64,000 nt of DNA from Aplectana chamaeleonis (lineage: Eukaryota > Nematoda > Chromadorea > Rhabditida > Cosmocercidae), in NCBI GenBank assembly GCA_029168955.1, contig JAPDOI010001445.1:62001-126000 (forward strand), given 5' to 3'. Shown here piece after piece: positions 1-10,400 of this stretch. The notes under the pieces were generated by a model. That model did no database searches. It saw only the letters and a program-made list of their open reading frames with translations, and was not told the origin of the DNA. How positions within the stretch are numbered: the first letter of the stretch is position 1; every line of letters begins with the position of its first letter. The position numbers and the translations under genes are program-made.

Positions 1-712
1 TCCATGAAACTTTGGGTGCGTTTTCACATTCGGATCGCCAATGATTATATGTGGTTTTCATGTCTGAAACCGCACCTACAATACCGCTCATAGGATTTGG
101 TCAGCAATCGAGCGAGGTCGGGTTTTCGCGTCTTTTTCGTCTTTTTTGTATAACTCGCTTCACAGTCAAATTTGAGCGAAACTAGGGAGATATTCATAAT
201 CCAGGCGTGGAGGGCTATCCAATGGTGTAGCTATTGTAAGGATTTCGTTGAGAACCATGGAAATTTCGCAATCAACCAGCTTTCTATATACGGTAGACAC
301 AGGGAAACGCAGGTGGAGACGGTAGCGCACCATCCATCACGGTACCGTAATCACAAACCTGGGTGATTACGAAGCTTCTGTAGTTCTCAACGTAATCAAC
401 ACAAAGGCTAAACCATTGGGTAGCCCTCTACGCGAGGATCACGAATATCTCCCTGGTTTCGCTCAAAGTTGACTTTGAAGCGAGTTATACAGAAAAGACG
501 AAAAAGACGCGAAACCCCGACCTCGCTCGCTTTCTGACCAAATCCTACGAGCGGTATTGTATGTGCCCTCAGGGCATGAAAACAGGCTCTGCCCACCCTA
601 TGTAGCGCTGTTCGGATTGAAGCTTTATCCATGAAATTTAGGGTGCGTTTTTACATCTGAACCGCCAATTACTTAATGTGGTTTTTATTCTCGAAACGGC
701 ACCTATGTGCCC
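1..712. repeat. Fold-back element flanked by direct repeats
   Basis: Two arms of about 155 bp (71-226 and 412-566) are imperfect reverse complements, separated by about 185 bp that itself holds a small inverted pair (GTTGAGAAC near 249 and GTTCTCAACG near 385). Positions 1-70 recur as a direct repeat at 628-697 (both start TCCATGAAA and share the GGTGCGTTTT segment). A fold-back or MITE inside a duplicated segment fits. Short ORFs in both arms mirror each other and are not genes. The family was not recognised. Confidence 0.7.
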
Positions 713-1134
713 TCGGGGCACTAATGAACGTTCAGCCATTGAACAAACATTTGGTGCCGTTGTTGTAGGAGAATTGTTTTTGTCTGCTTTCGTGGAAAAC
801 ATTTACTTATTGCATTATTAGGTATTGATATGGTCTTGAATTGAAAATTCGTTCACTATAAAATGAAAAATTACGAAATGAGGACCTCCCCCCCCTGGTC
901 GTCGCCATCATTTTTCCCAAGGGGGGGGGGGCTGAGCAAATCGCTTGACTTGGGTGGGGGGGGGTCGGACCGGACCAATGTTGGGTTGTATCACACCTCG
1001 CGCCGTAGCCTGGTTACGATTCGTGGCCATGGGAAAAAAGTTCGGCCATTGAAAGGCTATTTGCCCTCCCACGGTATCGTGGGAACATTCTTGGAACGCA
1101 CCCCTGAAAACAGTGAAGCACTCAGAAACTCAAC
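713..1134. other. No gene seen; long C and G homopolymer tracts
   Basis: No coding signal is convincing. A C-run near 888, a G-run near 921 and another near 955 interrupt the stretch. The 112-codon ORF here is low-complexity and has no recognisable domain. Confidence 0.5.
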
Positions 1135-1313
1135 GGGTCCGACCGCAGATTTCTGTCGGGTTGAACCCCTTTCCGTTTTCGCCCTCACTTCTTCCAACTG
1201 AGACGACATGGGGAGAAGTAAAATTTATTCTCCCCCCATGTCGTCTCACTTGGGACTACGTGGAGGAACAATGCTAAAGGGTCCGACCCGACAGAAATCT
1301 GAGGATGGACCCC
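1135..1313. repeat. Near-palindromic inverted repeat with central hairpin
   Basis: The segment at 1135-1168 (GGGTCCGACC...CAGATTTCTGTCGGGT) is the reverse complement of 1279-1313. At the centre, 1199-1248 forms a hairpin with arms TGAGACGACATGGGGAGA and its complement. Both pairs share one symmetry centre near 1224, so this is a single fold-back unit. No clear target duplication was found. Confidence 0.65.
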
Positions 1314-1759
1314 GTTCGAGCTGGGGTCGGACCCGGCGAATCTCTGAGCAGTTAGCTAAGTTTGAAACTATCAACATTACAGTTTTTCAAAAGTTCAAAA
1401 GAGCAAGATGAACAACACGAACGAGGAGCCAAGCCGAATATTTGCCTTATCACTACTTTCTGCTAAATATTGTTGATATGTTGTTGACATTGTTTTATTG
1501 TTATGTGAAATTGCTACCCTGTTGATTATCTTTTGTACGGGTACCTAGACCTCAGTAGTTCCAATGCTAGTGTAATCAATTTATCAATTTAGGTCGGCGT
1601 TCACAGATTTTTTCATGTTGCTTTTGACGATTCTTTAATGCAGACTGAAATTGGTTCAATAAAATTACCTCAAGAGAAACTAAAAGAAAACGTGTAAGTC
1701 GCCTTACAACTTTGTATTTATAGCCTAGGCCGCTCATTTCAAGGCTGTCGAAGCAAGGC

Positions 1760-1850
1760 TTATCGGGCTCATCATGTCAAAATCTCCTTATCACTATTTA
1801 TTCTTGCCATCACCGACCGCTCCGCCGCTTACTCCGCCCGCTCAGGCAGT
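1760..1850. repeat. Dispersed repeat D, copy 1
   Basis: This stretch (ATCGGGCTCATCATGTC, then a CATCACCGACCGCTCC core) is clearly related to sequence at 11425-11490 and 36145-36240. The common core is a transition from an ATC(A/G)TGT(C/G)AAAATCTCC-like motif to TGACCGACYGCT. No termini or coding capacity can be defined. The neighbouring DNA at 1314-2317 shows no other feature. Confidence 0.5.
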
Positions 1851-2317
1851 AACGCCGGCTGAGGGGGCAGGCAATACCGGCTGACTAAACATTGTACCCG
1901 GGCATGCTCCGGTAATCACTGCCCTCTCAGCAGGTAAAGGGAGGTCTGCTCACCAGGTATTAGTTGCTTACCGTGTCAATGATATAGATCTGCAGGAGCA
2001 GATAAAGCCCCTAGTAGGCCCTTCCTATTCCCCAGCAACATTAACGCTTGCGCTTCATCCCTGAAGCGGTAGACCTAACTTGCTTCAAAATTCATGAACT
2101 GACCCGCTGTCACGCCCACCCACGGTCCCAACAAACCGTAAGGGGTGAGTGGTCAATAATCCAAACCGTGTGGATGACCACACGTCCGAACGCCATCACC
2201 TGAATCACCACGATGCCCATTTCGCCCGCGTCGTATGTGGCCCTGGTTTGCCTTAGCTGCTCAGTATTGGGCCGATGATATGCATATGCCTGCCCGCTAA
2301 CCCCGTGAAGCCATGCC

Positions 2318-2769
2318 CCTCAGGCTCCGTCCATACGTGGCGAGAGCGTGCGATTACGCAAAATCGATGGTCATCGTGGGCACACGATTCGCTAGCCGCT
2401 CACAGGCGCTCCTTCTCGCGCGCCCTCGCCCGCTCGCTCTCGCACGCTTACGCCAGCACCACGAAGCAAGCAGCAAGTTTCAAGCTTACTGCTCCATCAC
2501 TAAAGCAGGTGGCATTAAACCTGTATCAAAACGACTGCCCTTGATTTCCATAAACCCACCGCGGAAGTCGAAAACAGTGGGAAATCATCAGCCGTTGCGC
2601 CGACTCGAGCGATTGATCACCCGATCAAACGTTTTCAATCGAATCCACACGAGGTAGGGGTGTTTGCCTGTGTTAATTTGCGGGCTTGGGCTGGTCCAGC
2701 GTTGAGGAGCGTCGAGAGGCGCACAACAGCGGGAACGCTCGCTCTCGCCACGTATGGACGCTGCCTCAG
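2318..2769. repeat. Inverted repeat with 35-bp arms
   Basis: Positions 2318-2352 (core CCATACGTGGCGAGAGCG) are repeated in reverse complement at 2736-2769 with a 383-bp spacer. The spacer has no recognisable protein, although ORFs cross it on both strands. Outside the arms, TGCCCGC motifs are loosely mirrored near 2290 and 2830, so the full element may run about 2250-2840. Confidence 0.55.
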
Positions 2770-3289
2770 CCGACAATGCTATGTATGTCTGCCCGATCAA
2801 CTGGTGACATGCTCCGCCCCCAAAATAAGCCTGCCCGCTCAGCCGGCGTTATTATCTGAGCGGACTCATCTGACAAGGGAACCACAATACGTCATAGTGA
2901 CCATTCCAAATTAAATGTACGTTTCTAGAACCATTTTCGGAGGAAAAGTTCGAATATGCCCATCGCAGCTGCCTAGACCCACTCTGAAAAAAGTTATAGG
3001 CATTTTTTCTCTGATTTTCGTACTTATTGTACCCTCCAAAAAGCGCATTATTTTTACGAAAATTATTACAATCACTGAAGCTTAAATAAATTTTCATAGT
3101 TTTCAAGTACTTTACTAGTCTAATTAAGGAGGAAATTGTCCTGAATGGCGAGGAAGCGACGAGAACGAAGCAAATCCTAGGGTACCAAAAAATATTGGCT
3201 TTGGGATGACCCGCGTAACCAATGCGGGTGAGAACCGGGGTAGGATGGTCCCGCCGCGAAGAGATGATGGGAGCCAGGGATGAGCGGAA

Positions 3290-3412
3290 TTTTTTTTCTG
3301 AATTGCGGAAATCGGAAATCGGAACGACCTTCGAAAATTCGGAAATCGGAATTCGGAAATCGGAACGCCAAAAACCATCGGAATTCGGAAAACGGAAATC
3401 GGAAATACGTTC
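3290..3412. repeat. Degenerate CGGAAAT short tandem repeat
   Basis: The motif CGGAAAT(T) occurs many times in about 120 bp (ATCGGAAATCGGAA, ATTCGGAAATCGG and variants). A shorter block with the same motif lies at 5455-5480. ORFs over it on either strand are repeat artefacts. Confidence 0.7.
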
Positions 3413-3419
3413 AGCGAGT

Positions 3420-3785
3420 TTCTTAATCCCTTTCTTAACTGTGCCCACCAAAAAAACTTGGGAGACGGTCAAAAATCAGGGGCGCGGTCAAATATGCTAA
3501 GTCGTCGAAAATCAGGTAGGCCGGGCTCGTAAGGCGTTTCGAGGATAACCGTGGACAAGAGCTGTAACACATTGGGTACCGCGGGACCTCAGGGGCATTA
3601 CTGGCCGTCCTCCAAAACGATGGTCGGATTTGTTTACCAACAGCCTTGACGAAAGGAGTGAGAGTCTTCGTGTTCCTAGAGCGAGTAGGCTTTTCTGGCC
3701 GATTTTGGCGAGCGATAGGGACGAATGGAGACGTTACTGGCGCCAGCTCGACACTGTCGATGATCAGCGGGAGGACATGTAATAT
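3420..3785 (+). pseudogene. 3' end of an RTE-like non-LTR retrotransposon ORF2, broken
   Basis: Two reading frames joined by a one-base slip near 3550 reconstruct the C-terminal tail typical of RTE-type ORF2 proteins. Visible pieces are VKYAKSSKIR, then a TAG where a Trp codon is expected, then AGLVRRFEDNR, WTRAVTHWVPRD, GRPPKRWSDLF, RVPRAS and DRDEWRRYWRQLDTVDDQ, with a stop at about 3783-3785. The GRPPxRWSDxF block followed by RDRxEWRRYWRxL is characteristic of this tail in nematode RTE elements (family knowledge). No RT or endonuclease domain remains. It differs clearly from the LINE copies at 14-21, 37-38 and 58-60 kb, so a second RTE lineage is represented. Transposition-dead remnant. 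Confidence 0.7.
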
Positions 3786-4049
3786 AGATGATACCCTTTT
3801 GACGGAGCTCGACCCATACGATCTCCCACATCTTCACAATAATGCGTTGGTCACCCGAAAACTCTACCTACGTTTTCAGGCGGATCCAACCTATGAATTA
3901 AACCCAAAAAAATGGTGAGTGGTTTTCACCGCGTACTATGCCTTCAAAGCTAGTTCGGATACGATGACGCGTGTTCCTTGCGCTTACTTTTGCTGAAGAG
4001 TACTCAAGCCGTAGTGAAAAGCATTCAGCACGCTGACGAAGTGGCGCAT

Positions 4050-4190
4050 GACCCCAGAGGGTGTGTGCAGGATGTATTCAGGACCTCCGTGGGAGTGTGC
4101 AGATGAGCGGGATCCCGAGTGAGCGTGCAGATTGTGTACGGGATCACTGGGATTGTGCAGGGGTCATGGAATGTGCGGGGTGAGAGCATA
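4050..4190. repeat. Degenerate GTGTGCAG-type minisatellite
   Basis: Units built around GTGTGCAG and GGGATC repeat imperfectly every 25-40 bp. In reverse complement they resemble the CTGCACAC-type units at 5146-5290 and, more loosely, the 42-bp units at 16253-16712. Confidence 0.45.
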
Positions 4191-4395
4191 CCGATAAACT
4201 CATTAGAGATAACAAGACGGTCGCGATAGCCTGGAAATTAAATACATGACGGTCAATTATTTTACCTTGCTCGAAAAAAGAGGCATGCATGAGGCTTGAA
4301 TGCATTGGGACCAGCGGAACGTCGCAGTGCAACCGAAACTTTTGGTTTTCAAATTTGTTTTTGATGCTTGGCTTTATCCTCCTTTCTCTTAGAAA

Positions 4396-4808
4396 AAAGT
4401 TGGAGATCCAGAAAACAAACAGCTTCTATTGTGGCCACAGAAGCACAGCTTCGCAGATACGGAGGAGAAGCGGCACTCTCCGTCTAAAAAATCGGGCAAG
4501 AGGACGAAAAAGGCCATGAAGGCCAAAAAGACGAGGAAAACGGCTAAAGTCTAGCCGAAGAGGCTGGATATGATGACGGAGAGTCCACTATGAGTTTGGA
4601 TGATCTAGAAGTAGACTACGACTTGCCCTGGCTAATTATTGTTACACTCAGCTCCGGCTTTTTCCATGATTATCGTCACCAAAGATGCATTCTGATTGTT
4701 CATCCATTAAATGATCTCGTTGAACCGTATTTCTCTCCTATAGTGAAATTTGTTTGGTTTTCTAAAGCTTTTAGAATTTGTTCGATGGATTTTGCTAATC
4801 GACATTAA
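4396..4808 (+). pseudogene. Unrecognised coding-like remnant: basic then acidic region
   Basis: Two frames appear to continue each other. The first, open from a TAG near 4390, encodes a Lys/Arg-rich stretch (KKSGKRTKKAMKAKKTRK) ending at a TAG near 4552. A +1 or -1 slip there would continue into an acidic segment (AEEAGYDDGES, then SLDDLEVDYD) and on to a stop near 4808. The charge bias and matched frame change look like a decayed protein-coding segment, either an old exon or an element ORF1. No domain is recognised and no splice sites are clear. It could be chance. Confidence 0.22.
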
Positions 4809-4939
4809 TACATAAGTATTGGTTCCGGCCGTCTTACTGTGTGAAGATGGAGTTTTTCATTGCCAAATATACTTTTAATCATTGTCTTGAAGCAGTAGAA
4901 TGTGGTATGCTCAAAATAGTCGAGATAAGGTGCTTCAGA

Positions 4940-5145
4940 AACTTAATTGTTGAAAACTGGAAAAATTAAGTTAGTCGAAAACATGACCATTCGATTATTC
5001 GAAAAATCGAGTCAATTCGACTACTCGATTATTCGAAATTTTGAAAAATCGAGTTAGTCGGAAACTCGATTATTCGAAATTTTCAAAAATCGGCTTAGTC
5101 GAAAACTCGATTATTCGAAAAAAATTTTCGAGTCGCCGAAGTATA
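4940..5145. repeat. TTCGAAT-rich element, right end
   Basis: The motif ATTCGAAA/TTTTCGA repeats many times, and the block ends in CGCCGAAGTATA at 5145. That matches the AAGTATA end of the 8-bp-duplication family defined at 25379-25654 and 14919-18480. The left terminus is not clear, so this is probably a fragment. Confidence 0.5.
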
Positions 5146-5290
5146 CTGCATACTCCCACCCGTGTCCTGCACACTCCCTGCACACTCCCACTAGAGTCCG
5201 GCACAGATCCTGCACACTTCCACTGGGGTCCCGCGCACATTTTGCGCGATCTCATTGGGGTCCTGCACGCTTTCTACGGCGTCCCTGATG
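5146..5290. repeat. Degenerate CTGCACAC-type minisatellite
   Basis: Units of roughly 30-40 bp share CTGCACACT followed by CCACTNGNGTCC. They lie directly beside the TTCGAAT block, as a similar GC-rich minisatellite does inside the 14919-18480 element. That suggests both belong to one element type (inference). The following 650 bp (5291-5940) show no supported gene. Confidence 0.5.
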
Positions 5291-5944
5291 TCCCCCTATC
5301 AAAATTGAAGATTGGTAAGCTCGCAGAGACCTGACGGTTTACTCGCGTAGGGTTGGTAGTGAACTTGCATTCGAAGGTGGTGGTTAACTCACGTCAAAAA
5401 CCCATTTACTATCAACCCTGGGTTTGCAAAAATGAAGTCGAACCTCGAATTAAACTATCGGAAATCGGAAATCGGAATTCCGCTCATCCCTTATGGGGGC
5501 GCCTGCCTCGTCCCTCTGGCACGCCAGCCTTGTCACGGAAGGAAGGCTGGCGTCCTGGTGGAAGTAGGGTTTGCCCCTCTCGAGTATCTGAGAAGGGCAC
5601 ATTTTTTGTTATCACGGTCGTGTTTCCTTCCAATTATTGAGATGCGGGATGACAAAAAAGTACCAGAAAGCCACTGGGGTAACAAAAAATGCCGATTTGC
5701 GTAGAGTTTGCTGTAGAAGGTGCATTTACATCCGCGGCATACCAATATACGCCATGCACTACGGTGCCGTCGCGTGGCTTGACGTTGCGCGCGTAGGACA
5801 CATAGCGACTCCCTGACCTTCTTCGGAACGTTCATGCATGCCGCCCGTGGACGAACAACGCAGCTTTGCCAGCAATAGGCTCATTCCTATGTTGCGGAGT
5901 GAACCTCATGAATGCATGCGGATTGCTGGCTGTTTCAGAATTAA

Positions 5945-6387
5945 AGGCAGGGTCCTCGATAAAATCGGCTGTTGTGCTATCACCGTAGAATGGTAGATCT
6001 GATCATCAAAAAAGTGAAAATAAGTGAAAGATTGGAGAAAAAACGCTCAGGAGAAAGTTATGGCTTGGTGTCCTCCCGCCCCCAATTATCGAGATTTGGG
6101 TAAAAGCCTGTTTTGTCAACATTTATTTTGCTTCTAAAGTAATTTCTGAACATTTCTGGAGACTACTGATTACTTTAACAGCAAAAGAAATGTCGGATAA
6201 GCAAGCATTAATGAAAATCGCGATACATAGGGGGCCGGCCGACACCGGTAATTAGCCGTTATACTTTGTTTTTGAGCGTTTTTCCCGCGAATTTCCGGTT
6301 TTTTTCACTTACTTTCACTTTTGTGATGGCCAAATCTACATTCTTATGAAGAGAGCTCAAAAGTCGTTTTTATCGCGAACCCTGCCT
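5945..6387. mobile_element. TTAA-flanked MITE (443 bp)
   Basis: Left end TTAA|AGGCAGGGTCCTCGATAA and right end TTATCGCGAACCCTGCCT|TTAA are inverted and flanked by TTAA at 5941-5944 and 6388-6391. A TTAA duplication is the hallmark of piggyBac-type transposition (family knowledge). Inner sequences (GTGAAAATAAGTGAAAG versus CTTACTTTCAC) are also inverted. The element is non-coding and related to the AGGCAGTG family at 17232, 19479, 21879 and 26690. Confidence 0.8.
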
Positions 6388-6660
6388 TTAAAGATGGTCT
6401 GTCAATATTTGCAGCGAGTTTATATCAAAAAGTTTGCTCATTCCGATAACATTCATAGAACAAGAGGAACGAACAATGACGAAGCATTCTAAGATAGTTG
6501 TGGAAAGAGGTCGGCAGCTGAGAAGTGTGACGTGTGAGTGCAGTAAGGAAACGATTATGTCGGAAGCAACAAAGCGGAAAATCACCCCCTTGGCATCGCT
6601 CCTGCGTAATATACGAGAATGGTTCGGCGATTCATTTTCCTTCCTTACCCAATTGTTTAG

Positions 6661-6870
6661 TGTCAATGCGTTGTGCAGGCTTTTCACCTCGCAGAGCTCT
6701 GTATGCGCCCCTTCGCATATAACGCTACGGGGACGAGTTTGAGCAGTAAGCAGGGCGATGTGAAAAGTGGGTGCAGAGAGTCGTAGAAATCGGCTGAAGC
6801 ATCAGAAAGAGTGCTCAAGTCCTCTCGAGAAGTGCTTGGTGTGCAAGCAGGTGCTTCAAGCGCTTTATAT
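6661..6870 (+). pseudogene. Possible TAZ-type zinc-finger remnant
   Basis: Two overlapping frames look like pieces of one Cys/His-rich segment. The first (6661 onward) reads CQCVVQAFHLAELC. The second, shifted by one base before 6785, reads LKHQKECSSPLEKCLVCKQ. The H-x3-C-x6-C-x2-C-K-Q arrangement resembles the zinc site plus following CKQ of TAZ fingers in CBP/p300-like coactivators (family knowledge). Stops at both frame edges and no splice sites argue for a decayed copy. Short motifs of this kind can arise by chance, so the call is weak. Confidence 0.25.
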
Positions 6871-7566
6871 TATTCTCACATTCCCCAACATCCATTTTCT
6901 GAATTTCTTGCTAACAGGAAAAGCTATTCAAGTATTCACACTGCTCAATGCTCCTGCAATCTATTCGGAGCTATTAGGTGGATGCTTTGTTACCAGTCGC
7001 AGACACTATAATCGGGCTCAAACATATTCAACTAGCCAACCAAAAGGTGTGAATATCCTTGCCACTGAGAATTCCAACACTGACTACTACACTGTATACA
7101 TAATATCACACAGTGCTAAATAATATCATTTGAGATCCCTCGCTAGCAGATATTATGTTTTTCAGGCATGTGTTACAGTTTTGCAGACATGTTGTGTAGA
7201 CGCGCAAAACCCCAATCGGGGATCCCTTTTTATGTTGGTCTGTTTGCACCTTGAAATAGTGCTCAACACGGGAGAGGGACTCTAGGATAAAACCAGTGAT
7301 CACTGGTGTAATTATAAACTCGTTAACGCCGTTCGCAACTCAGCTCGCTCGCCAGAAGGCCCCTCCCACCGAGAGAGAGGGAGCAGACAGCCAAGACAGC
7401 GCGGCGATTTCTGTGCGGCGAGTTATGCAGGCTCAATTGCTGCCTCTCGGATTATAATTGGACTACAGACGGTAACCGATCCATTGCCAGTATAGGATTG
7501 ACAGCACATGTCTATTAGAATAGCATTCAATGGATTTTACATGTGCAGTACCATTAAATTACTTAA

Positions 7567-8754
7567 AGGCACAGTCCAACCTCCGAGTTAATTTTTGATA
7601 TTTTGGTCCGGTCGCCGTATATAGCAACCCTGCCAAGCGCGAAATCTCAATTCGCTCAAATAAACGAGAAAAGGCTAGGAAAAAATCGGCCACGCCCCCT
7701 TGGAAGAAAAAATGGGTTACGCCCACTGGCAGGTTTCCGACCTTAATAGGGAAGAGGCGCGCAAATGATTTTATTCAAAATCTATGTATTTCTTTTTGTT
7801 TTCAGTCTGGCTTAGAATTGTGACCTTATTTAGAATGATGGCTGCGAATAACGAGAAAATACAGGCCCGAGACAACTCGTCCGCGACCTTCTACCAGTTG
7901 AAATTCCACATTTTGGAGGAGCCGTAACTCAGTTCGTAGTGAGTTCTGAGCGAATCTGGAGACACCTCTGAGAGAATCCCCCGCGATCGTTCACGGATAG
8001 AATCCCCTCGGTTTCTGGTAGGGGCCGAGAGGATACTAGCATGGGGCTATCGCGGAAAGATCGCGAGAATCTGTCAGTCTCAAACCGAGAGCGTACCGCG
8101 TTCGTTCATCGATGCTCTATAGCGGAACCGCGAGGAATCGTGTCTGGGCCTATCACGGAACGATCGCGAGATTCTACCAGCTTCAACCTGAGGGCAAATC
8201 GTGTATATAAATTGATCTATTCGGGTTGTTACATCGCGGAACCGCGATGAACCGAGCCCGGAACTATCGCGGGACGGTCGCGAGATCCTGCCACCCTCCA
8301 CCCTTGATCGTACCGCATTCATGCCCTCTCGATGTTTCACCCGAGCGAGTGTTGCCTATCAGGTCAGCACGAAGCTATAAGGTATTGCCCTTTCCGTATT
8401 CCGCGCTGCTTTACAAATCTGCACATCATGAGAACGCGGAACCGGGGGGAAACGATCACGGTACCGTCGCGGATCGCGAGTACACCACGGTACTAGCGCG
8501 GTAAACCTTTCAACGATCGCGGTACCACCACGGTACGAGAGCGAGAATGCCAACGGATGAGTCAATTGGGTAACTATCGCGGAACGAACGCGGATCGCGG
8601 GACTAGGGGGAGACGAACACGGAACTATCGCGGATCACGGGAGCATCACGGTACTAGCGCGAAAGATTCTCTCAGAGACCGTTGTGATCAGCGTGAAGTT
8701 TTCTCCAAGATAGGCAAAAAAACGGAAAATCGATTCCGAGCTTGGACTGTGGCT
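7567..8754. mobile_element. AGGCACAGTCC-family MITE carrying a nested element
   Basis: The left end TTAA|AGGCACAGTCCAAC (TTAA at 7563-7566) and right end TTGGACTGTGGCT|TTGA (at 8755-8758) form imperfect TIRs with a degenerate TTAA duplication. Internal sequence is shared with 24140-24574 and 28694-29162. Compared with those copies it is interrupted at 7966-8677 by a GC-rich element. Removing that leaves about 476 bp, close to the sister copy at 28694. Non-coding. Confidence 0.7.
7966..8677. mobile_element. GC-rich nested element with CGCGGAACGATCGCGAG internal repeats
   Basis: It begins CTCTGAGAGAATC and ends GATTCTCTCAGAG, a perfect short TIR. Flanking AC (or ACC, depending on register) suggests a 2-3-bp duplication, because sister copies read GAGACACC-TTGTGAT or close variants across this point. 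Internally, degenerate 104-112-bp units begin at about 8047, 8151 and 8263 with CTATCRCGGRA followed by CGATCGCGAG. Further CGCGGAAC/ATCGCGG motifs continue to 8650. No protein is encoded. The superfamily is not assigned. Confidence 0.65.
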
Positions 8755-8759
8755 TTGAA

Positions 8760-9197
8760 AGGCAGTGTTCACGATAATCTTCGGTCCCGGGTAGAAGTGA
8801 AATGACGAAGAAATCGAGAAAAACGCACCTGAAGGGCACGAAATTCTCAAATCTCACCCGCCTCTTTGCTCTCACAGGAACTATTCGTCGTGACAATGAA
8901 ATCTTTTGTGGAATCGTCTTTTGCAATTCTCTACTCTCTGCTGCTTCTTACTTTCCTTCAGACCCAAACCAACACTGCTTTGCCTCAAATATTCTTCAAT
9001 TTTTGATTAGCCCCATTTATACCTGTGACAACCACCGTGAACATGTTCATCCAATCGGACAACTAGTCCAGGCCAGAGAATTTTTAGACGTTTTAGCGCG
9101 TTTCTCGCTGTTTCTCCGTATTTTTGGTAACACTTGGTTGTCAACGCATCGTTTTGAAGGGAAACCTCGGGAACGAAAATCATCGTGAAAACTGATT
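8760..9197. mobile_element. AGGCAGTGTTCACG-family MITE, subfamily B
   Basis: The left end AGGCAGTGTTCACGATAATC and right end TCATCGTGAAAACTGATT are degenerate TIRs. The right portion (GGGAACGAAAATCATCGTG and the upstream GCGTTTCTCG..TTTCTCCGTA) matches the outer element at 21826-22468, so the two form one subfamily. It abuts the previous element with no spacer beyond the TTGAA junction. Non-coding. Confidence 0.65.
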
Positions 9198-9708
9198 TTG
9201 AAGGCATCGTGGAAATCACCTTCAATTGTTCCGTGTACAATCAAACATTGCGGGCTAGCTGACATCTTCTACAAAATGTGAGGCTCTGGAAATGCGCCCT
9301 TAAAAGTTATGATCACCTAAAAACTGCTGTGGGGTTGATCATCTAGCACTTCTGGGTCGATCATCTAGCCTTTTTTTCATGGAATGTTGATGCTACCGTT
9401 AAACAACATGAAAAGCAATTACGGCGCGAAATACACATGCAGGAAAACTTTGAAATTTACAGTGATTAGGTCTCCAGATGCAGAAAAACTTCAAAAGCGA
9501 TTTTGGCGCAAACTTCGAACGCGTCTTTACAGTGTATTCAAACTGGTTTTTTTATAATTGAAAGGTTTTCAAGGGCTCCTTCGGCACTCTTGTTCACCAA
9601 AAAAGGAAAGCTTTGCAAAAACACGAAAAAAATTATACACGGTTTTCTGAGCATAGGATCACTTTAAATATTTGAAAACAGAATATTTTTGCAAGCACAA
9701 GTGCAGCA
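9198..9708. other. No feature recognised
   Basis: AT-rich sequence with no supported gene. A doubled GATCATCTAG motif occurs near 9338 and 9358. Confidence 0.5.
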
Positions 9709-9716
9709 GAAGTGAC

Positions 9717-10109
9717 GGCATGTGGATCGAATCCACACCGCGGGTGTGGCTAAGGAGCAGTTCGGCTGGCACATACGACGCGCGCGACGGTAAAACGCTG
9801 TGCGCGCTCATCGTCCTTGGGGCGCGTTAATCAAGAGCTCTCAAAAAAGTTGCGAATTCCATTGAAACGATGTTATGTACGAGAAGCATTGCGTCTAAAA
9901 AAGCACATTATAAACAAAAAGCATGAATGAAACGCAAAAAATGATAAAGGGGGACGGCTACAGTGGGACAACGACTACTTTTTTCGAAGGTCTTCGGTTA
10001 ACGCGCCCCAAGGACGATGAGCGCGCACAGCGTTTTTCCGTCGCGCGTCACGTGTGCTAGCCGAACTGCTCCTTAGCCACACCCGCGGTGTGGATTCGAT
10101 CCACATGCC
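9717..10109. mobile_element. 393-bp MITE with 8-bp target duplication (hAT-like)
   Basis: Arms of about 115 bp (9717-9830 and about 9996-10109) are near-perfect reverse complements, starting GGCATGTGGATCGAATCCAC. The element is flanked on both sides by GAAGTGAC (9709-9716 and 10110-10117). An exact 8-bp duplication is typical of hAT superfamily insertions (family knowledge), although the termini are not a textbook hAT end. The non-coding centre contains a run of A-rich sequence. Confidence 0.82.
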
Positions 10110-10179
10110 GAAGTGACATCCTCGGGATATCCTAGCACCTTCATTACAGTTTGATAAAACGGCCTACGATTATCGCATA

Positions 10180-10400
10180 CCCACCTGATGTTATTTTATT
10201 CAAATTCTTATCGTTTATTACTATTAAAGATCTGGTGCCGTTTTTCATCCATATCCATTCGAGTTTCGTTGCCTTCTTCTAATATTGATTGGTATTAGAA
10301 CAAGGCAACGCAACTCGAATGGATATGGATAAAAACGGCACCAGATCTTTAATAGTAATAAGCAATAAGAATTTGAATAAAATAACATCAGGTGGGGGGG
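10180..10400. mobile_element. 221-bp palindromic MITE, TA target duplication
   Basis: Nearly the whole element is one inverted repeat. Left CCCACCTGATGTTATTTTA pairs with right TAAAATAACATCAGGTGGG, and inner GATCTGGTGCCGTTTTT pairs with AAAAACGGCACCAGATC. TA flanks both sides (10178-10179 and 10401-10402), as in Tc1/mariner-type insertions. The right end carries four extra G. Non-coding. Confidence 0.8.

Noticed and set aside
8041..8565. Overlapping ORFs of 68-92 codons on both strands
   Set aside because: They fall inside the CGCGGAAC/GATCGCGAG repeat element and mirror one another through its internal palindromes.
9717..10109. tRNA-derived element (GGATCGAATCC resembles a B box)
   Set aside because: The motif has one mismatch, no A box at the right distance and no cloverleaf. 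The 8-bp duplication and long inverted arms point to a DNA transposon.
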